From Bacillus sp. UNC41MFS5 (lineage in GTDB: Bacteria > Bacillota > Bacilli > Bacillales_B > DSM-18226): a DNA stretch of 64,000 bases. This document shows, in pieces, positions 16,876 through 25,776 of this stretch (positions within the stretch are counted from its first letter, which is position 1; the number at the start of each line of letters is the position of its first letter). The notes under the pieces are model-generated. The model searched no databases and was not told the origin of the DNA. It worked only from the letters and a program-made list of their open reading frames with translations. The stretch spans positions 571,695 to 635,694 of the forward strand of contig NZ_KK366018.1 in NCBI RefSeq assembly GCF_000686805.1, given 5' to 3'. A program made the position numbers and the translations under genes.

Positions 16876-18339
16876 TCAAATCATTTGTTTTTGTTTATAA
16901 TCATTCAATTGGTTGTGTATCTCGTTTATCCAATCACTGAAGCATGTGAATGTGTCGATTCGTAAACCCTGATCATATAGTTCATGGGCGATTGGCTCCA
17001 TGCTGCCATGATCAAGAAAGGACTGGGCATAATGACTCAAACAACTGATCCACTTCTCTCGGTGCTCTTTTTCGCTTAGTGGATATTCTTTGGAACCAGG
17101 TGCGTGTTGAAGCGTTTTTTCATACATTTGACCATTCTTTGTCTTAATTTCTATTTCTACTGGCAATCTTCGATTGAGTCGCTTGTCTTCCTCCAATTCC
17201 TGCAGATCTAACACCTTGACCGTAGGTAGCAAATTCTGAATGTCGATACGCTGCACTTGCTCATCCTCAAAACTGCTCAACCTAACATGTCCATCGGCTA
17301 TCGCTGCAAGTACGGTATATTCGGCACTAAACTTTCCCTGTAATCCTGTCACAGGACGTGAGTGTACCAAAGGCAAGAGACTTCTCGGCTGTGCCCGAAG
17401 CACAATTGCCTGTACAGCATCTAAGCTCAACTGATGTTCCTCTTTGAGATCAAGCGCACCTTGGATAAAGCGGTGTGTACCAAAGCAGCAAGGGAACTTC
17501 TTGACGGATAATCCCTCTAACATATCGTAAGGCTCGCCGAATCTGATGGAGTTCATCGCGTTCAGTAGCTCCACTTCATCGGCCCCGCCGCTAAAGGCCA
17601 TGAAAAAGCCGCGTTTTCCAAAAATATCATGATTCCCAGTAAAGCCCTGTTCAGCAAGCATTACCGCCTGAATGCCGTGTGATGCCGACAATCCAACGTG
17701 CAGCGACTTGGTCATGGAACCAAAATTCTTCTGTAGCCCACCTGTCATCGATGCAGCGATAGCAATGGCATGGGAGCATTGCTCCGCATTGAGATGAAGC
17801 AGATAGGAGGAAGCAGCAGCCGCTCCAATCGTACCCAACGTATCGGTGGCATGCCAGCCGAGATTGTAATGCCGTATCCCCATGATCTGCCCAATGCGGA
17901 TCATGACTTCCGTGCCGATGCTATAGGCCGTAATGACCTCCTTACCCGAGCTCTTAAGCTTCTCAGCAAGAGGCGTTATCGCAGACAGAATCGGAGCGCT
18001 GGGATGGATGACGACACCAACCGAGGCATCGTCATAATCCAACACATGGGAGGCTGTCCCATTAATGATGGCCGCTTTATCACAATCAACCTTCACAGGC
18101 TCCCCCCAAAGAGAGGAGACACCGCTCTGCCCGCTCTCCTGCGGGACATATACCTTTTTAGCCCTTTCTACGGCAGGTTCATTCCATCCTGCTAAAGCTA
18201 CTCCTATCGTATCAATAATTGCCCTCTTTGCTAAATCCACCATTTCTTCTGGAAGCTGATGATAGGATGTTTCCGTAATAAAGGTAGCGAGCCTTGTCAT
18301 GAAATTATTGATTTTTCCATCTTGGTCTACGTTTTTCAT
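16876..18339 (-). CDS. MmgE/PrpD-family protein
   Basis: 487 residues. All-helical N-terminal domain with NGTASHVLDYDD (about 95-106), GWHATDTLGTIGAAAA (about 160-175) and KSLHVGLSASHG; KKFPCCFGTH marks the start of the C-terminal domain. The family includes 2-methylcitrate dehydratase, cis-aconitate decarboxylase and epimerases of small di- and tricarboxylates. No PrpB or PrpC is nearby, so methylcitrate is unlikely. A role on a di- or tricarboxylate in the operon is inferred. The chosen ATG overlaps the end of the enoyl-CoA hydratase gene by 35 nt; an internal ATG at 18298-18300 would avoid the overlap but has no better ribosome site. Confidence 0.8.
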   Translation of the reverse strand: MKNVDQDGKINNFMTRLATFITETSYHQLPEEMVDLAKRAIIDTIGVALAGWNEPAVERAKKVYVPQESGQSGVSSLWGEPVKVDCDKAAIINGTASHVLDYDDASVGVVIHPSAPILSAITPLAEKLKSSGKEVITAYSIGTEVMIRIGQIMGIRHYNLGWHATDTLGTIGAAAASSYLLHLNAEQCSHAIAIAASMTGGLQKNFGSMTKSLHVGLSASHGIQAVMLAEQGFTGNHDIFGKRGFFMAFSGGADEVELLNAMNSIRFGEPYDMLEGLSVKKFPCCFGTHRFIQGALDLKEEHQLSLDAVQAIVLRAQPRSLLPLVHSRPVTGLQGKFSAEYTVLAAIADGHVRLSSFEDEQVQRIDIQNLLPTVKVLDLQELEEDKRLNRRLPVEIEIKTKNGQMYEKTLQHAPGSKEYPLSEKEHREKWISCLSHYAQSFLDHGSMEPIAHELYDQGLRIDTFTCFSDWINEIHNQLNDYKQKQMI

Positions 18340-19111
18340 TAAATGCTGCCACTCCCTCTAACCGGTCTTCCGATGTCACCAACTGGTTGTATGCTGCAAT
18401 ATCCAGAGCGTAGGCAGTATGGTAGTCTGTTTCAGATCCTTGGTTAATCGAGACTTTTGCCGCTCTTACTGCCATTGGGGCGGTGTTTGCTATCATTCCG
18501 GCCAATTCCAGTGCAGTTTCCAGCGCTTTTCCTTTGGAAACGACTCGGTTGACCATACCCCATTCGTATGCTAATGCTGCATCAATTTTTCGTCCTGTAT
18601 AGATAAGCTCCTTGGCACGGCGTACCCCAATGGCTCGAGCCAGATTTTGCAGCCCTCCGCCACCAGGTAAAATTCCTCTTAATGCTTCCGACAAGCCGAA
18701 AACAGCTGTTTCCGAAGCAATGATAAAATCAGTCGAAAGTGCCAATTCACATCCTCCGGCAAGCGCATAGCCTTCCACTGCGGCTATGACAGGTACCGGG
18801 AAATCCCGAGTCAACAGAACCAAGTCTTCAATGATATGATGCTGTCGTTTCCACGTGCCGTCGCTCATTCCGTTGCGTTCCTTTAAATCGCCTCCGGTGC
18901 TGAACGCTCTCTCTCCTGCTCCGGTAATAACAACGCATCTTAAATCTTCGTTATACGCCTGTTCGCGGAAAAGTCTTAGCCTTTCCTCGAGCATTTTCGT
19001 ATTCATCGCATTCATTACTTCAGGTCTATTTAGCGTGACAACCAGAATTTCGTTATTTTCACCCTTATATTCAACCTTCAACATTTCATAGGATTCTTGC
19101 ACTATACTCAC
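18305..19111 (-). CDS. Enoyl-CoA hydratase/isomerase (crotonase family)
   Basis: 268 residues. Crotonase marks: NRPEVMNAMNTKML, the oxyanion-hole region GAGERAFSTGGDL, AAVEGYALAGGCELALSTDF, and the catalytic glutamate region FGLSEALRGILPGGGG with the first Glu conserved. The start is taken as the GTG at 19109-19111 because AAAGGAGG lies 9 nt upstream. A longer frame would run into the acyl-CoA dehydrogenase gene, and the nearby ATG is followed by a stop after two codons. It probably hydrates the product of the acyl-CoA dehydrogenase 29 nt upstream. A carbon-carbon lyase activity (as in hydroxycinnamoyl-CoA hydratase-lyases) is another option. Confidence 0.82.
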   Translation of the reverse strand: MSIVQESYEMLKVEYKGENNEILVVTLNRPEVMNAMNTKMLEERLRLFREQAYNEDLRCVVITGAGERAFSTGGDLKERNGMSDGTWKRQHHIIEDLVLLTRDFPVPVIAAVEGYALAGGCELALSTDFIIASETAVFGLSEALRGILPGGGGLQNLARAIGVRRAKELIYTGRKIDAALAYEWGMVNRVVSKGKALETALELAGMIANTAPMAVRAAKVSINQGSETDYHTAYALDIAAYNQLVTSEDRLEGVAAFNEKRRPRWKNQ

Positions 19112-19140
19112 AGCATTTGCCCTCCTTTCCTGACTTCTAC

Positions 19141-20301
19141 TTAATATGATCTTGGCATTTTCAATACGTGCTGACCTACATAGCTTAAAATCAGATTCGA
19201 AGAGATTGGAGCAATCTTCATCATTCTTGCTTGCATCCACTTGCGGTTGATGTGGTACTCGTTTGCTGCAGCATAGCCGCCATGCGTTTGCATACACGCT
19301 TCAGCCGCATGATAAGCAGCCTCAGAGCACAGGTACTTCGCCATATTTGCTTCTGCACCAGCCTGAAGATTGTTATCGAATTTAGTTGCTGCTTTATACA
19401 TAAGCGCCTCCGCAGCTTGAAGCTCCATATACGCCTGCGCAATCGGGAATTGGATGCCTTGGTTTTGCCCGATTGGACGGTTAAATACAACACGCTCGTT
19501 CGCATACTTGACAGCCTGGTCAATAAACCACTTACCATTACCAAGCGCGGAACCAGATACAAGAATCCTTTCTGCGACCATTCCATCCATCACGCAGTAA
19601 AGTCCTCTTCCTTCTTCACCAATTAAGCATTCCTCAGGTACTTCAAGGTCGTTGAAGAACAATTGATTCGTGTCTCCGCCTAGCATCGTAGAAATTTTCG
19701 TTGATTCAATGCCGTTTCCAACTTCACGGGTGTCAATCAGGAACAAGCTGATGCCATGTGTTCTCTTTTCTACTTTGTCAAGCGGTGTTGTACGAGCAAG
19801 AAGCAGCATCAAATCTGTGTTATTGAAGCGGGAAATGAAGATTTTTTGGCCGTTAATAATGTAACGGTCTCCCTTTTTCTCAGCAAATGTTTTAATTTTA
19901 GTTGTGTCCGTACCAGCATCCGGCTCTGTTACAGCAAAGGTTTGCAGTCTTAAGGAACCGTTTGCAATTTGCGGCAAGTATTTGCGCTTTTGTTCCTCAC
20001 TGCCGTGTCTAAGAAGTGCACCCATCGTATACATTTGAGCGTGAACCTGGTTAGAGTTTCCGCCAGATCGGTTGACTTCTTCTAAGATAATGGCTCCCTC
20101 TGTAAAACCTAACCCTGAGCCACCATACTCTTCCGGTATCAATGCGCCTAACCAGCCTGCATTACTCATTGCTTTTACAAATTCTGTCGGATAGGTATGA
20201 TCCTCATGGGATTGTCTCCAATAATCTAAATCAAACCGGGAACAAACCTCTCTCACACCGGCGCGAATATCATTTTGTAGGTCAGAAAATTCAAAATCCA
20301 T
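19141..20301 (-). CDS. Acyl-CoA dehydrogenase
   Basis: 386-residue FAD enzyme. FAVTEPDAGTDTTKI (flavin-binding), GQKIFISRFNNTD, ERILVSGSALGNGKWFIDQAVKYANERVVFNRPIG, and the C-terminal CMQTHGGYAAANEYHINRKWMQARMMKIAPIS. The usual catalytic glutamate position is not assigned here with certainty. The ATG at 20299-20301 is preferred over one five codons earlier because AGGAG lies 8 nt upstream. Electrons would pass to the EtfAB encoded in the same operon. With the CoA-transferase and hydratase it forms a beta-oxidation-like module for a short or branched acid; a methylsuccinyl-, isovaleryl- or arylpropionyl-CoA-type substrate is possible. Confidence 0.85.
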   Translation of the reverse strand: MDFEFSDLQNDIRAGVREVCSRFDLDYWRQSHEDHTYPTEFVKAMSNAGWLGALIPEEYGGSGLGFTEGAIILEEVNRSGGNSNQVHAQMYTMGALLRHGSEEQKRKYLPQIANGSLRLQTFAVTEPDAGTDTTKIKTFAEKKGDRYIINGQKIFISRFNNTDLMLLLARTTPLDKVEKRTHGISLFLIDTREVGNGIESTKISTMLGGDTNQLFFNDLEVPEECLIGEEGRGLYCVMDGMVAERILVSGSALGNGKWFIDQAVKYANERVVFNRPIGQNQGIQFPIAQAYMELQAAEALMYKAATKFDNNLQAGAEANMAKYLCSEAAYHAAEACMQTHGGYAAANEYHINRKWMQARMMKIAPISSNLILSYVGQHVLKMPRSY

Positions 20302-20343
20302 CTTTAATTCCTCCATGTTCTATGATTATTTTTTTCTATTAAT

Positions 20344-21312
20344 TTATGATCCTTGTACCTGCATCCAGGTTTGTGGTCTAATTCCTGAAAGAACCCCGCC
20401 CTTGGACAAATGCCCAGGGAGCTCCCGCCCTACAATTTGTTCAGCCATCTTGGAACATTCGACTAAAGCTTCCAGGTTAAGTCCGGTATCAATGCCCATT
20501 TCTTCGCACAGAAATGCGACATCCTCTGTAGAAATGTTTCCTGGTGCCCCTTTCACTGCAGCAAATGGACATCCTCCGAGTCCTGCAACCGCTGTATCGA
20601 ATTCCCACAGGCCTTCCTGTAGCGCAGCGTATACGTTAGCGAGACCCTGTCCGCGTGTATCATGCAGATGCAAATGTATATTAATTTCCGGCCATTTATC
20701 CTGAATGGCACGAACCGTTCGCTTAATCTGTTCCGGGTTGGCCCACCCCATCGTATCAGCTAATTTGACTTTCTGAATCCGTTCTCCATAGCTTTCTGCC
20801 AAGGAAATGACCTTGCCCATGATGTTCAGCAATTGATCCAAATATATGTAGCCTTCAAAGTTGCAGCCAAAGGATGCCATAAATCCCATTTGTTTCACAG
20901 GAATTCCTGCTGCCTGATAGGCCTCAATCCATTCTGGCAACGCTTTCAGCATTTCACTGGTCGATTTATTCATATTCCGCCTCGAAAAGGCATCACTTGC
21001 AGATAGAACAAGACTTCCGTCCAATGTAACTTTATTGGCTAGCGCTCGCTCCAACCCTTTCAAATTCAGATATGCTGCTCGATAAGCCACTCCTTGCATT
21101 CTCTCAATCTTTGCTAACACCATTTCCGCATCTGCCATCTGCGGTACCCACTTCGGACTGACAAAAGATGTAACCTCAATGTTTTTGAGTCCAGTCTGGC
21201 TCAATGAGTTAACGAAGGCAATCTTATCCTCTGTGGGAATCTTGCTTGCTTCTGATTGAAAGCCTTCCCTTGGCCCTACCTCATATAATTCAACGTGTTG
21301 GGGTAATGTCAT
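20344..21312 (-). CDS. HMG-CoA lyase-family enzyme 2, with Asp-to-Glu change in the first motif
   Basis: 322 residues. GPREGFQ replaces the canonical GPRDG(L/F)Q, so the metal/catalytic Asp is Glu. IEVTSFVSPK, LADTMGWANP, the metal site HLHDTRGQG and the loop cysteine in GLGGCPFAAVKGAPGN are kept, the last with two extra residues compared with lyase 1. It clearly belongs to the family but has diverged from the paralogue at 10983-11924, so the two probably act on different acyl-CoAs. It is 10 nt downstream of the second CoA-transferase. AGGAGG precedes the ATG. Confidence 0.78.
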   Translation of the reverse strand: MTLPQHVELYEVGPREGFQSEASKIPTEDKIAFVNSLSQTGLKNIEVTSFVSPKWVPQMADAEMVLAKIERMQGVAYRAAYLNLKGLERALANKVTLDGSLVLSASDAFSRRNMNKSTSEMLKALPEWIEAYQAAGIPVKQMGFMASFGCNFEGYIYLDQLLNIMGKVISLAESYGERIQKVKLADTMGWANPEQIKRTVRAIQDKWPEINIHLHLHDTRGQGLANVYAALQEGLWEFDTAVAGLGGCPFAAVKGAPGNISTEDVAFLCEEMGIDTGLNLEALVECSKMAEQIVGRELPGHLSKGGVLSGIRPQTWMQVQGS

Positions 21313-21322
21313 GGTCTACCTC

Positions 21323-22516
21323 CTAACCAACAATGCTCTTACTCTTGAGCTGCTCCAATATTTCTTTTGAATAATTTAATGAGTTAAGAATTTCATCCGT
21401 ATGCTCCCCTAGCAGTGGAGGTAATGATTGAAGATTGCCTCGTTCTTCATTGATTCGGAATGGAAGATCGACCATTCGGAAATCAGAAACCCTAAAATCT
21501 TCAACTGGTTTAATCATTGCAAGCGCATTCACTTGTTCATCGCGGAGCACCCGATCCAATGTATTGATTGGACAACTTGGTACATTGTATTCCGCCATTA
21601 AGTTTACGAGGTCGTCCACTTCATATCCTAAGGTGACTTCTTCTATAATTCGATGAAGCTCTTTACGGTTTTGGACCCTGGTCGAATTGGATTCAAATCG
21701 AGGATCCTCGACTAGCCCTGGCATTTCAAGCGCCGCACATAAATTTTTAAACAGTCGATTGTTTCCCGCAGCGATAATCGCCCATTGGTCCCCTTTGGTT
21801 TTAAAAGCTTCATAAGGTGCTGTCGTCGCCATTCCCGTTCCCATCTTCTTCGGAAGATTTCCGGATGCCATGTACGTAGAAAGCTGTAATGTAACCCATG
21901 CAATTCCCGTTTCTAACAGACTGTTTGCTACTTTGCAGCCTTTGCCGGTTTGGTTGCGTTGGTGAAGGGCACTTAGTATACCAATCAAAGACCACATGCC
22001 TGTTGCCATATCCACAATGGATACGCCGACGCGGGCTGGGTCGTCACCCTCATTTCCTGTCAAACTCATAATGCCGCTGTAAGCCTGAATAAGTGGGTCA
22101 TAGCCCGGCTTGTTTTTCATTTTCCCCTTATCTCCGAACGCACTAATCGCCGCATATATTAATGAAGGATTGATTTCGGATAATTGCTCATAGCCGAGTC
22201 CGCGAGATTCTTCGCTTCCAGGCTTCAGGCTATGGATAAAGATGTCTGCAGTCTCGCATAATTGATGGACAATTTTCTGCCCATCTGGATGATTTAGATC
22301 GACACAAAGGCTTTTCTTATTACGATTTAACGCCAGGAAGGTGGAAGATTCCCCTCCCCATAATGGCGGATGCCAATGCCTTGTATCATCTCCATGTCCC
22401 GGACGTTCAATCTTGATGACCGTCGCTCCTAAATCGCCTAACATTTGTGAACAAAACGGGCCCGCAACGTTTTGCGTTACATCAATGACTGTAAGACCCG
22501 AAAGAATATTAGCCAT
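21323..22516 (-). CDS. Family III CoA-transferase (CaiB/Frc-like) 2
   Basis: 397 residues. LSGLTVIDVTQNVAGPFCSQMLGDLGATVIKIERPGHGDDTR, LNRNKKSLCVDLNH and FGDKGKMKNKPGYDPL are family marks; the catalytic Asp is expected in SIVDMATG (about 170). It differs widely from the first copy (11939-13150), which argues for a different acid. It is followed at once by HMG-CoA-lyase-type enzyme 2 and preceded by etfA, so it would activate the acid that feeds the acyl-CoA dehydrogenase. The donor is likely succinyl-CoA or acetyl-CoA, which cannot be told from sequence. Confidence 0.85.
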   Translation of the reverse strand: MANILSGLTVIDVTQNVAGPFCSQMLGDLGATVIKIERPGHGDDTRHWHPPLWGGESSTFLALNRNKKSLCVDLNHPDGQKIVHQLCETADIFIHSLKPGSEESRGLGYEQLSEINPSLIYAAISAFGDKGKMKNKPGYDPLIQAYSGIMSLTGNEGDDPARVGVSIVDMATGMWSLIGILSALHQRNQTGKGCKVANSLLETGIAWVTLQLSTYMASGNLPKKMGTGMATTAPYEAFKTKGDQWAIIAAGNNRLFKNLCAALEMPGLVEDPRFESNSTRVQNRKELHRIIEEVTLGYEVDDLVNLMAEYNVPSCPINTLDRVLRDEQVNALAMIKPVEDFRVSDFRMVDLPFRINEERGNLQSLPPLLGEHTDEILNSLNYSKEILEQLKSKSIVG

Positions 22517-22540
22517 GTTCGTTTCCCCTCTCTCTTTTCT

Positions 22541-23512
22541 TTATACTGGAACTTTTTGGAACTCTTCAGTCAACATTGGAACCACTTCAAATAGGTCCCC
22601 TACAATGCCATAATCAGCCACTTTGAAAATTGGCGCTTCCGGATCCTTATTGATCGCTACGATAATTTTGGAATTAGACATCCCAGCCAAATGCTGAACC
22701 GCACCTGAAATGCCGCATGCAATATATAAATCCGGTGTTACCACTTTGCCGGTTTGACCTACTTGCATTGAGTAATCACAGTATCCTGCATCACAAGCTG
22801 CACGGGATGCACCAACAGCCGCTCCCAGTGCTTTTGCTAATTCATGAATTGGGTTGAATCCTTCTGCACTTTTCACTCCTCGGCCACCCGAAACAATAAT
22901 TTTAGCCTCTGTCAAATCAATGGTGCCTGCTGTCTTTCTTACGACATCTTTAATGACTGTGCGAATATCGGTAATGGATGCTTTATGTTCGATTGTTTCT
23001 GCCGTACGCCCCACATCCGGTACGCCTTTGTCGATATTATTAGAACGAATGGTGGCAAAATGAATTCCATTAGTGATTTTCTTCTTTTGAAACGCTTTCC
23101 CTGCGTAAATCGGGCGAACAAAGACCACTTCATCCCCTTGAACTTCAACCTCGGTACAATCAGATACTAATCCAAATCCCAGACGAGCTGCTACCCGTGG
23201 TGCCAAATCACGCCCCATAGCAGTGTGACCGAGTAAAACGGCGTCAGGCTTTACGATATTAAATACTTCTGTGAACGCTTGCGCATAAGCATCAATTGAA
23301 AAATCATTCAATTCCTCGTTGGTAACCAAGTAGACTTGATCCGCACCATATTGCGCCAGCTGCTCCGCATCTCCGTTATCCCCTTGCCCAAACAATACCG
23401 CCGTGACTTTTCCCCCGTCAGCTATTTTTTTGGCAGCAGCAAGCGCTTCAAAAGAAACATTTCTCAAATTACCATTGCGTTTTTCAGCAACAATTAACAC
23501 ATCTTTACTCAT
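22541..23512 (-). CDS. etfA: Electron transfer flavoprotein alpha subunit
   Basis: 323 residues. The C-terminal FAD domain shows SGGRGVKSAEGF, GASRAACDAGY, QVGQTGKVVTPDLYIACGISGAVQHLAGM and INKDPEAPIFKVADYGIVGDLFEVVP, all typical of EtfA. With EtfB it carries electrons from the acyl-CoA dehydrogenase to the membrane oxidoreductase encoded at 32220-34295. It lies 56 nt after etfB, with a good AAGGAGG site. It is probably a second, operon-specific ETF besides a housekeeping copy expected elsewhere in such genomes. Confidence 0.92.
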   Translation of the reverse strand: MSKDVLIVAEKRNGNLRNVSFEALAAAKKIADGGKVTAVLFGQGDNGDAEQLAQYGADQVYLVTNEELNDFSIDAYAQAFTEVFNIVKPDAVLLGHTAMGRDLAPRVAARLGFGLVSDCTEVEVQGDEVVFVRPIYAGKAFQKKKITNGIHFATIRSNNIDKGVPDVGRTAETIEHKASITDIRTVIKDVVRKTAGTIDLTEAKIIVSGGRGVKSAEGFNPIHELAKALGAAVGASRAACDAGYCDYSMQVGQTGKVVTPDLYIACGISGAVQHLAGMSNSKIIVAINKDPEAPIFKVADYGIVGDLFEVVPMLTEEFQKVPV

Positions 23513-23568
23513 TGATGCCTTTCCTCCTTAAATGTTTAAGATTCCAAAATGTTTAATATCTAATGAGA

Positions 23569-24339
23569 TTATTGCACTACCTTCGCTTCAAAGCGCAGCG
23601 ATTCTACGAGCTCAGAGACCTGTTCGGGCAAATCCCCTTGAAGAATTTTTCCAGCTGTTTTTTCGAGCGGCAAATATTGTTCTGATACTTCTGTTTTCGA
23701 AAGGATCTCCTCAATATTCAGACCTAGGTCAGCAGCTATAATCCGTTCAATCGGTTTTTTCTTTGCCTTCATGATTCCTGGAAGTGAGGGATAACGTGGT
23801 TCATTTAAACCCTGTTGTGCAGTGAGCAGTACAGGTGTAGCCGCTTCAATGATTTCGGTATCTCCTTCAACGTCTTTTTCCACTCTTACTTTACCGTCTT
23901 CGACTTCAAGATTCGTAATTGTAGAGATATGAACGATTCCTAACTCTTCCGCTAAGCGTGGTCCCACCTGAGCTGCTCCGTCATCAACCGCCATATATCC
24001 GCCTAAAATCAAATCATAACTATCTCTTTTCGCAACAATAGCTAATACTTTGGAAATCATATATTCATCACCGAAAACAGATTCATCATCCACGATGATC
24101 GCCTTATCAGCTCCCATTGCCAAAGCCGTACGGAGTGCAGCCTCAGCACGTGGCGGGCCAACCGTCACAACCGTTACTTCTCCACCGTGTTTTTCCTTAA
24201 TCGCCACCGCCTCTTCGACAGCGTACTCATCGTAAGGATTAATGACGAATTTGACTCCTTCCTCGCTTACTTTCCCATTCTTAAGTACAATTTTCTCTTC
24301 TGTGTCAAATGTTTGCTTGAGCAATACCAAAATTTTCAT
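23569..24339 (-). CDS. etfB: Electron transfer flavoprotein beta subunit
   Basis: 256 residues. MKILVLLKQTFDTEEKI, INPYDEYAVEEAVAIKE, VTVGPPRAEAALRTALAMGADKAIIV and DLILGGYMAVDDGAAQVGPRLAEELG are typical EtfB marks of the AMP-binding subunit. It is the first gene of the run that ends at 8328. A LysR-type box like the one at the divergent promoter lies about 100 nt upstream, so a regulated internal promoter is likely. AGGAGG lies 5-6 nt before the ATG. Confidence 0.92.
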   Translation of the reverse strand: MKILVLLKQTFDTEEKIVLKNGKVSEEGVKFVINPYDEYAVEEAVAIKEKHGGEVTVVTVGPPRAEAALRTALAMGADKAIIVDDESVFGDEYMISKVLAIVAKRDSYDLILGGYMAVDDGAAQVGPRLAEELGIVHISTITNLEVEDGKVRVEKDVEGDTEIIEAATPVLLTAQQGLNEPRYPSLPGIMKAKKKPIERIIAADLGLNIEEILSKTEVSEQYLPLEKTAGKILQGDLPEQVSELVESLRFEAKVVQ

Positions 24340-24440
24340 GTAAACCTCCTGAAAGTAAAATTATCATTTTTCGTTTCAAAAATTATTTTTGAATAATCTG
24401 TATATTTAAAATTTAACATAAGATTTAACATATTACTAAT

Positions 24441-24480
24441 ATCTATTAAATAGACTTCCCATATGATATAAATATGGGAA
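24441..24480. promoter_or_regulatory. LysR-type box upstream of etfB (copy 2)
   Basis: ATCTATTAAATAGAC (24441-24455), followed by the inverted repeat TTCCCATAT-N7-ATATGGGAA (24456-24480). It aligns base for base, without gaps, with 34533-34570 (ATCTATTTAGTAGAT, then TTGCTATACGATTAAAATATGG). Both copies have the same orientation relative to the leftward genes. A weak -35 (TAGTAA) and -10 (TAAATT) stand at the same distance as the promoter at the other copy, as expected for a promoter that needs an activator. Confidence 0.65.
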
Positions 24481-24508
24481 CAAAGAAATTCTTTCGAAGA
24501 TAAATAAA

Positions 24509-25705
24509 CTACAAATGCTTTCGCTGATTCTTCGTCTTTTCACCATAAACAGGTAAGGGGCGTGTTACATATCCAAAGGCCATAAGAACGAGACCGCTGC
24601 CCCAAAATATAGCTGAAACCCCAATCAAACCGCCTATTCCGCCAAAGATGACCGGAATGGCAAATTGGGAAACGCGATTAATCATCATCTGGACTCCTAA
24701 TACTTCTCCACGGCGTTCGGATGAGGATTCCTCCAAAAGAGCTGCAGTGCTAAGCGGCTGAGCAAGGCCAAGACCAGCTCCTAAAATACCAACCCACACA
24801 AACAGTACCACGATCCAAGGGGAAAACGGAGTAACTAGATAAATGACACCAGTAACGAAAAGAGACCACGTAAGTATTCTCATACGCCCAAAAGAGCCAA
24901 CGAGAGACGTTTGGGTAAATCGAATAACGAGCATGGCCAGACCGAGGAATGAGAGGAGAAGTCCTGTCAAGGTTGGGGTGATGCCCATATTGTCGGCAAG
25001 CAAAGGAAAGTACACGCTAAACAGCTCTCTATAGGAAAAGATCAACCCTCCTATAAGAATCGCATTCCGCATGTCACGGTTTCGCATGAGGGCCCAAATC
25101 GATTCTCTTCCCTGCAAATTTGCTTGTTGTTTCTCATCCGTTTTTTGAATGTTCTCTCCATCTAAATTCCTCATACCCATCTCGCTGCTCAATGCGATGG
25201 CAATGAGCAACATATTAAAAAAGATACAAATATGGTACCCGTAGTGATCATACAAAAAGGAACTAATAACTGGGCCAATCATTGCGCCAACTGAGCCAAA
25301 CAGACTATAGTTGGCCACCGTCCGATCGATGTCACCTCCTAAGCTGCCAATTCTCTTCTGCAAGGCGAGCATCAGGCAGGTAGAAGCAATACCAACCATA
25401 GCTAGCTGAATTAAAAAAATGAAAAAGGATGGGAACATGACAGTCAACAATAAGGAAATCAAATACATGACATTCCCGATGATTACCATGGGACGTGTTC
25501 CTATATGATCAACCCATTTGCCAATATGCAAGGCCAAAAGGGCCGGACAGATAGCAGAACTAGCAATAATCATGCTGATTTCTTGAGGTGAAAGACCTAA
25601 GGAGTAGGCGTATAAAGAAACAACAGGCTTGATTCCCGTAATCGTCGTGATAAGGATCGTATTCATCAGAATAATAATGTAATAATTCAATAGATTCACC
25701 GCCAA
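24509..25705 (-). CDS. MFS transporter
   Basis: 398 residues, about 12 membrane segments. A signature loop between segments 2 and 3 reads GKWVDHIGTRPMVIIGN, and a central cytoplasmic loop lies around residues 185-205. It belongs to the drug/metabolite-efflux-like MFS group; the substrate is not readable. The location between the aldehyde dehydrogenase and etfB suggests transport of a pathway acid or intermediate. The start codon is uncertain (TTG at 25703-25705 or GTG at 25697-25699, neither with a strong ribosome site). A hairpin with T-runs separates it from the upstream aldehyde dehydrogenase gene. Confidence 0.75.
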   Translation of the reverse strand: MAVNLLNYYIIILMNTILITTITGIKPVVSLYAYSLGLSPQEISMIIASSAICPALLALHIGKWVDHIGTRPMVIIGNVMYLISLLLTVMFPSFFIFLIQLAMVGIASTCLMLALQKRIGSLGGDIDRTVANYSLFGSVGAMIGPVISSFLYDHYGYHICIFFNMLLIAIALSSEMGMRNLDGENIQKTDEKQQANLQGRESIWALMRNRDMRNAILIGGLIFSYRELFSVYFPLLADNMGITPTLTGLLLSFLGLAMLVIRFTQTSLVGSFGRMRILTWSLFVTGVIYLVTPFSPWIVVLFVWVGILGAGLGLAQPLSTAALLEESSSERRGEVLGVQMMINRVSQFAIPVIFGGIGGLIGVSAIFWGSGLVLMAFGYVTRPLPVYGEKTKNQRKHL

Positions 25706-25740
25706 GATAGAGGTATAAAGCCAAAAAGAATGGTAAATAA

Positions 25741-25770
25741 AAAAGGACTCCCCAAATCTGGAGAGCTTTT
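25741..25770. terminator. Probable terminator between aldehyde dehydrogenase and MFS genes
   Basis: AAAAGGACTCC (25741-25751) can pair with GGAGAGCTTTT (25760-25770) with a 2x2 internal mismatch and an 8-nt loop. Runs of A on the left and T on the right make it usable in both directions. It lies 7 nt after the stop of the aldehyde dehydrogenase gene, so the long cluster is probably at least two transcription units. Confidence 0.55.
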
Positions 25771-25776
25771 TTTAAA

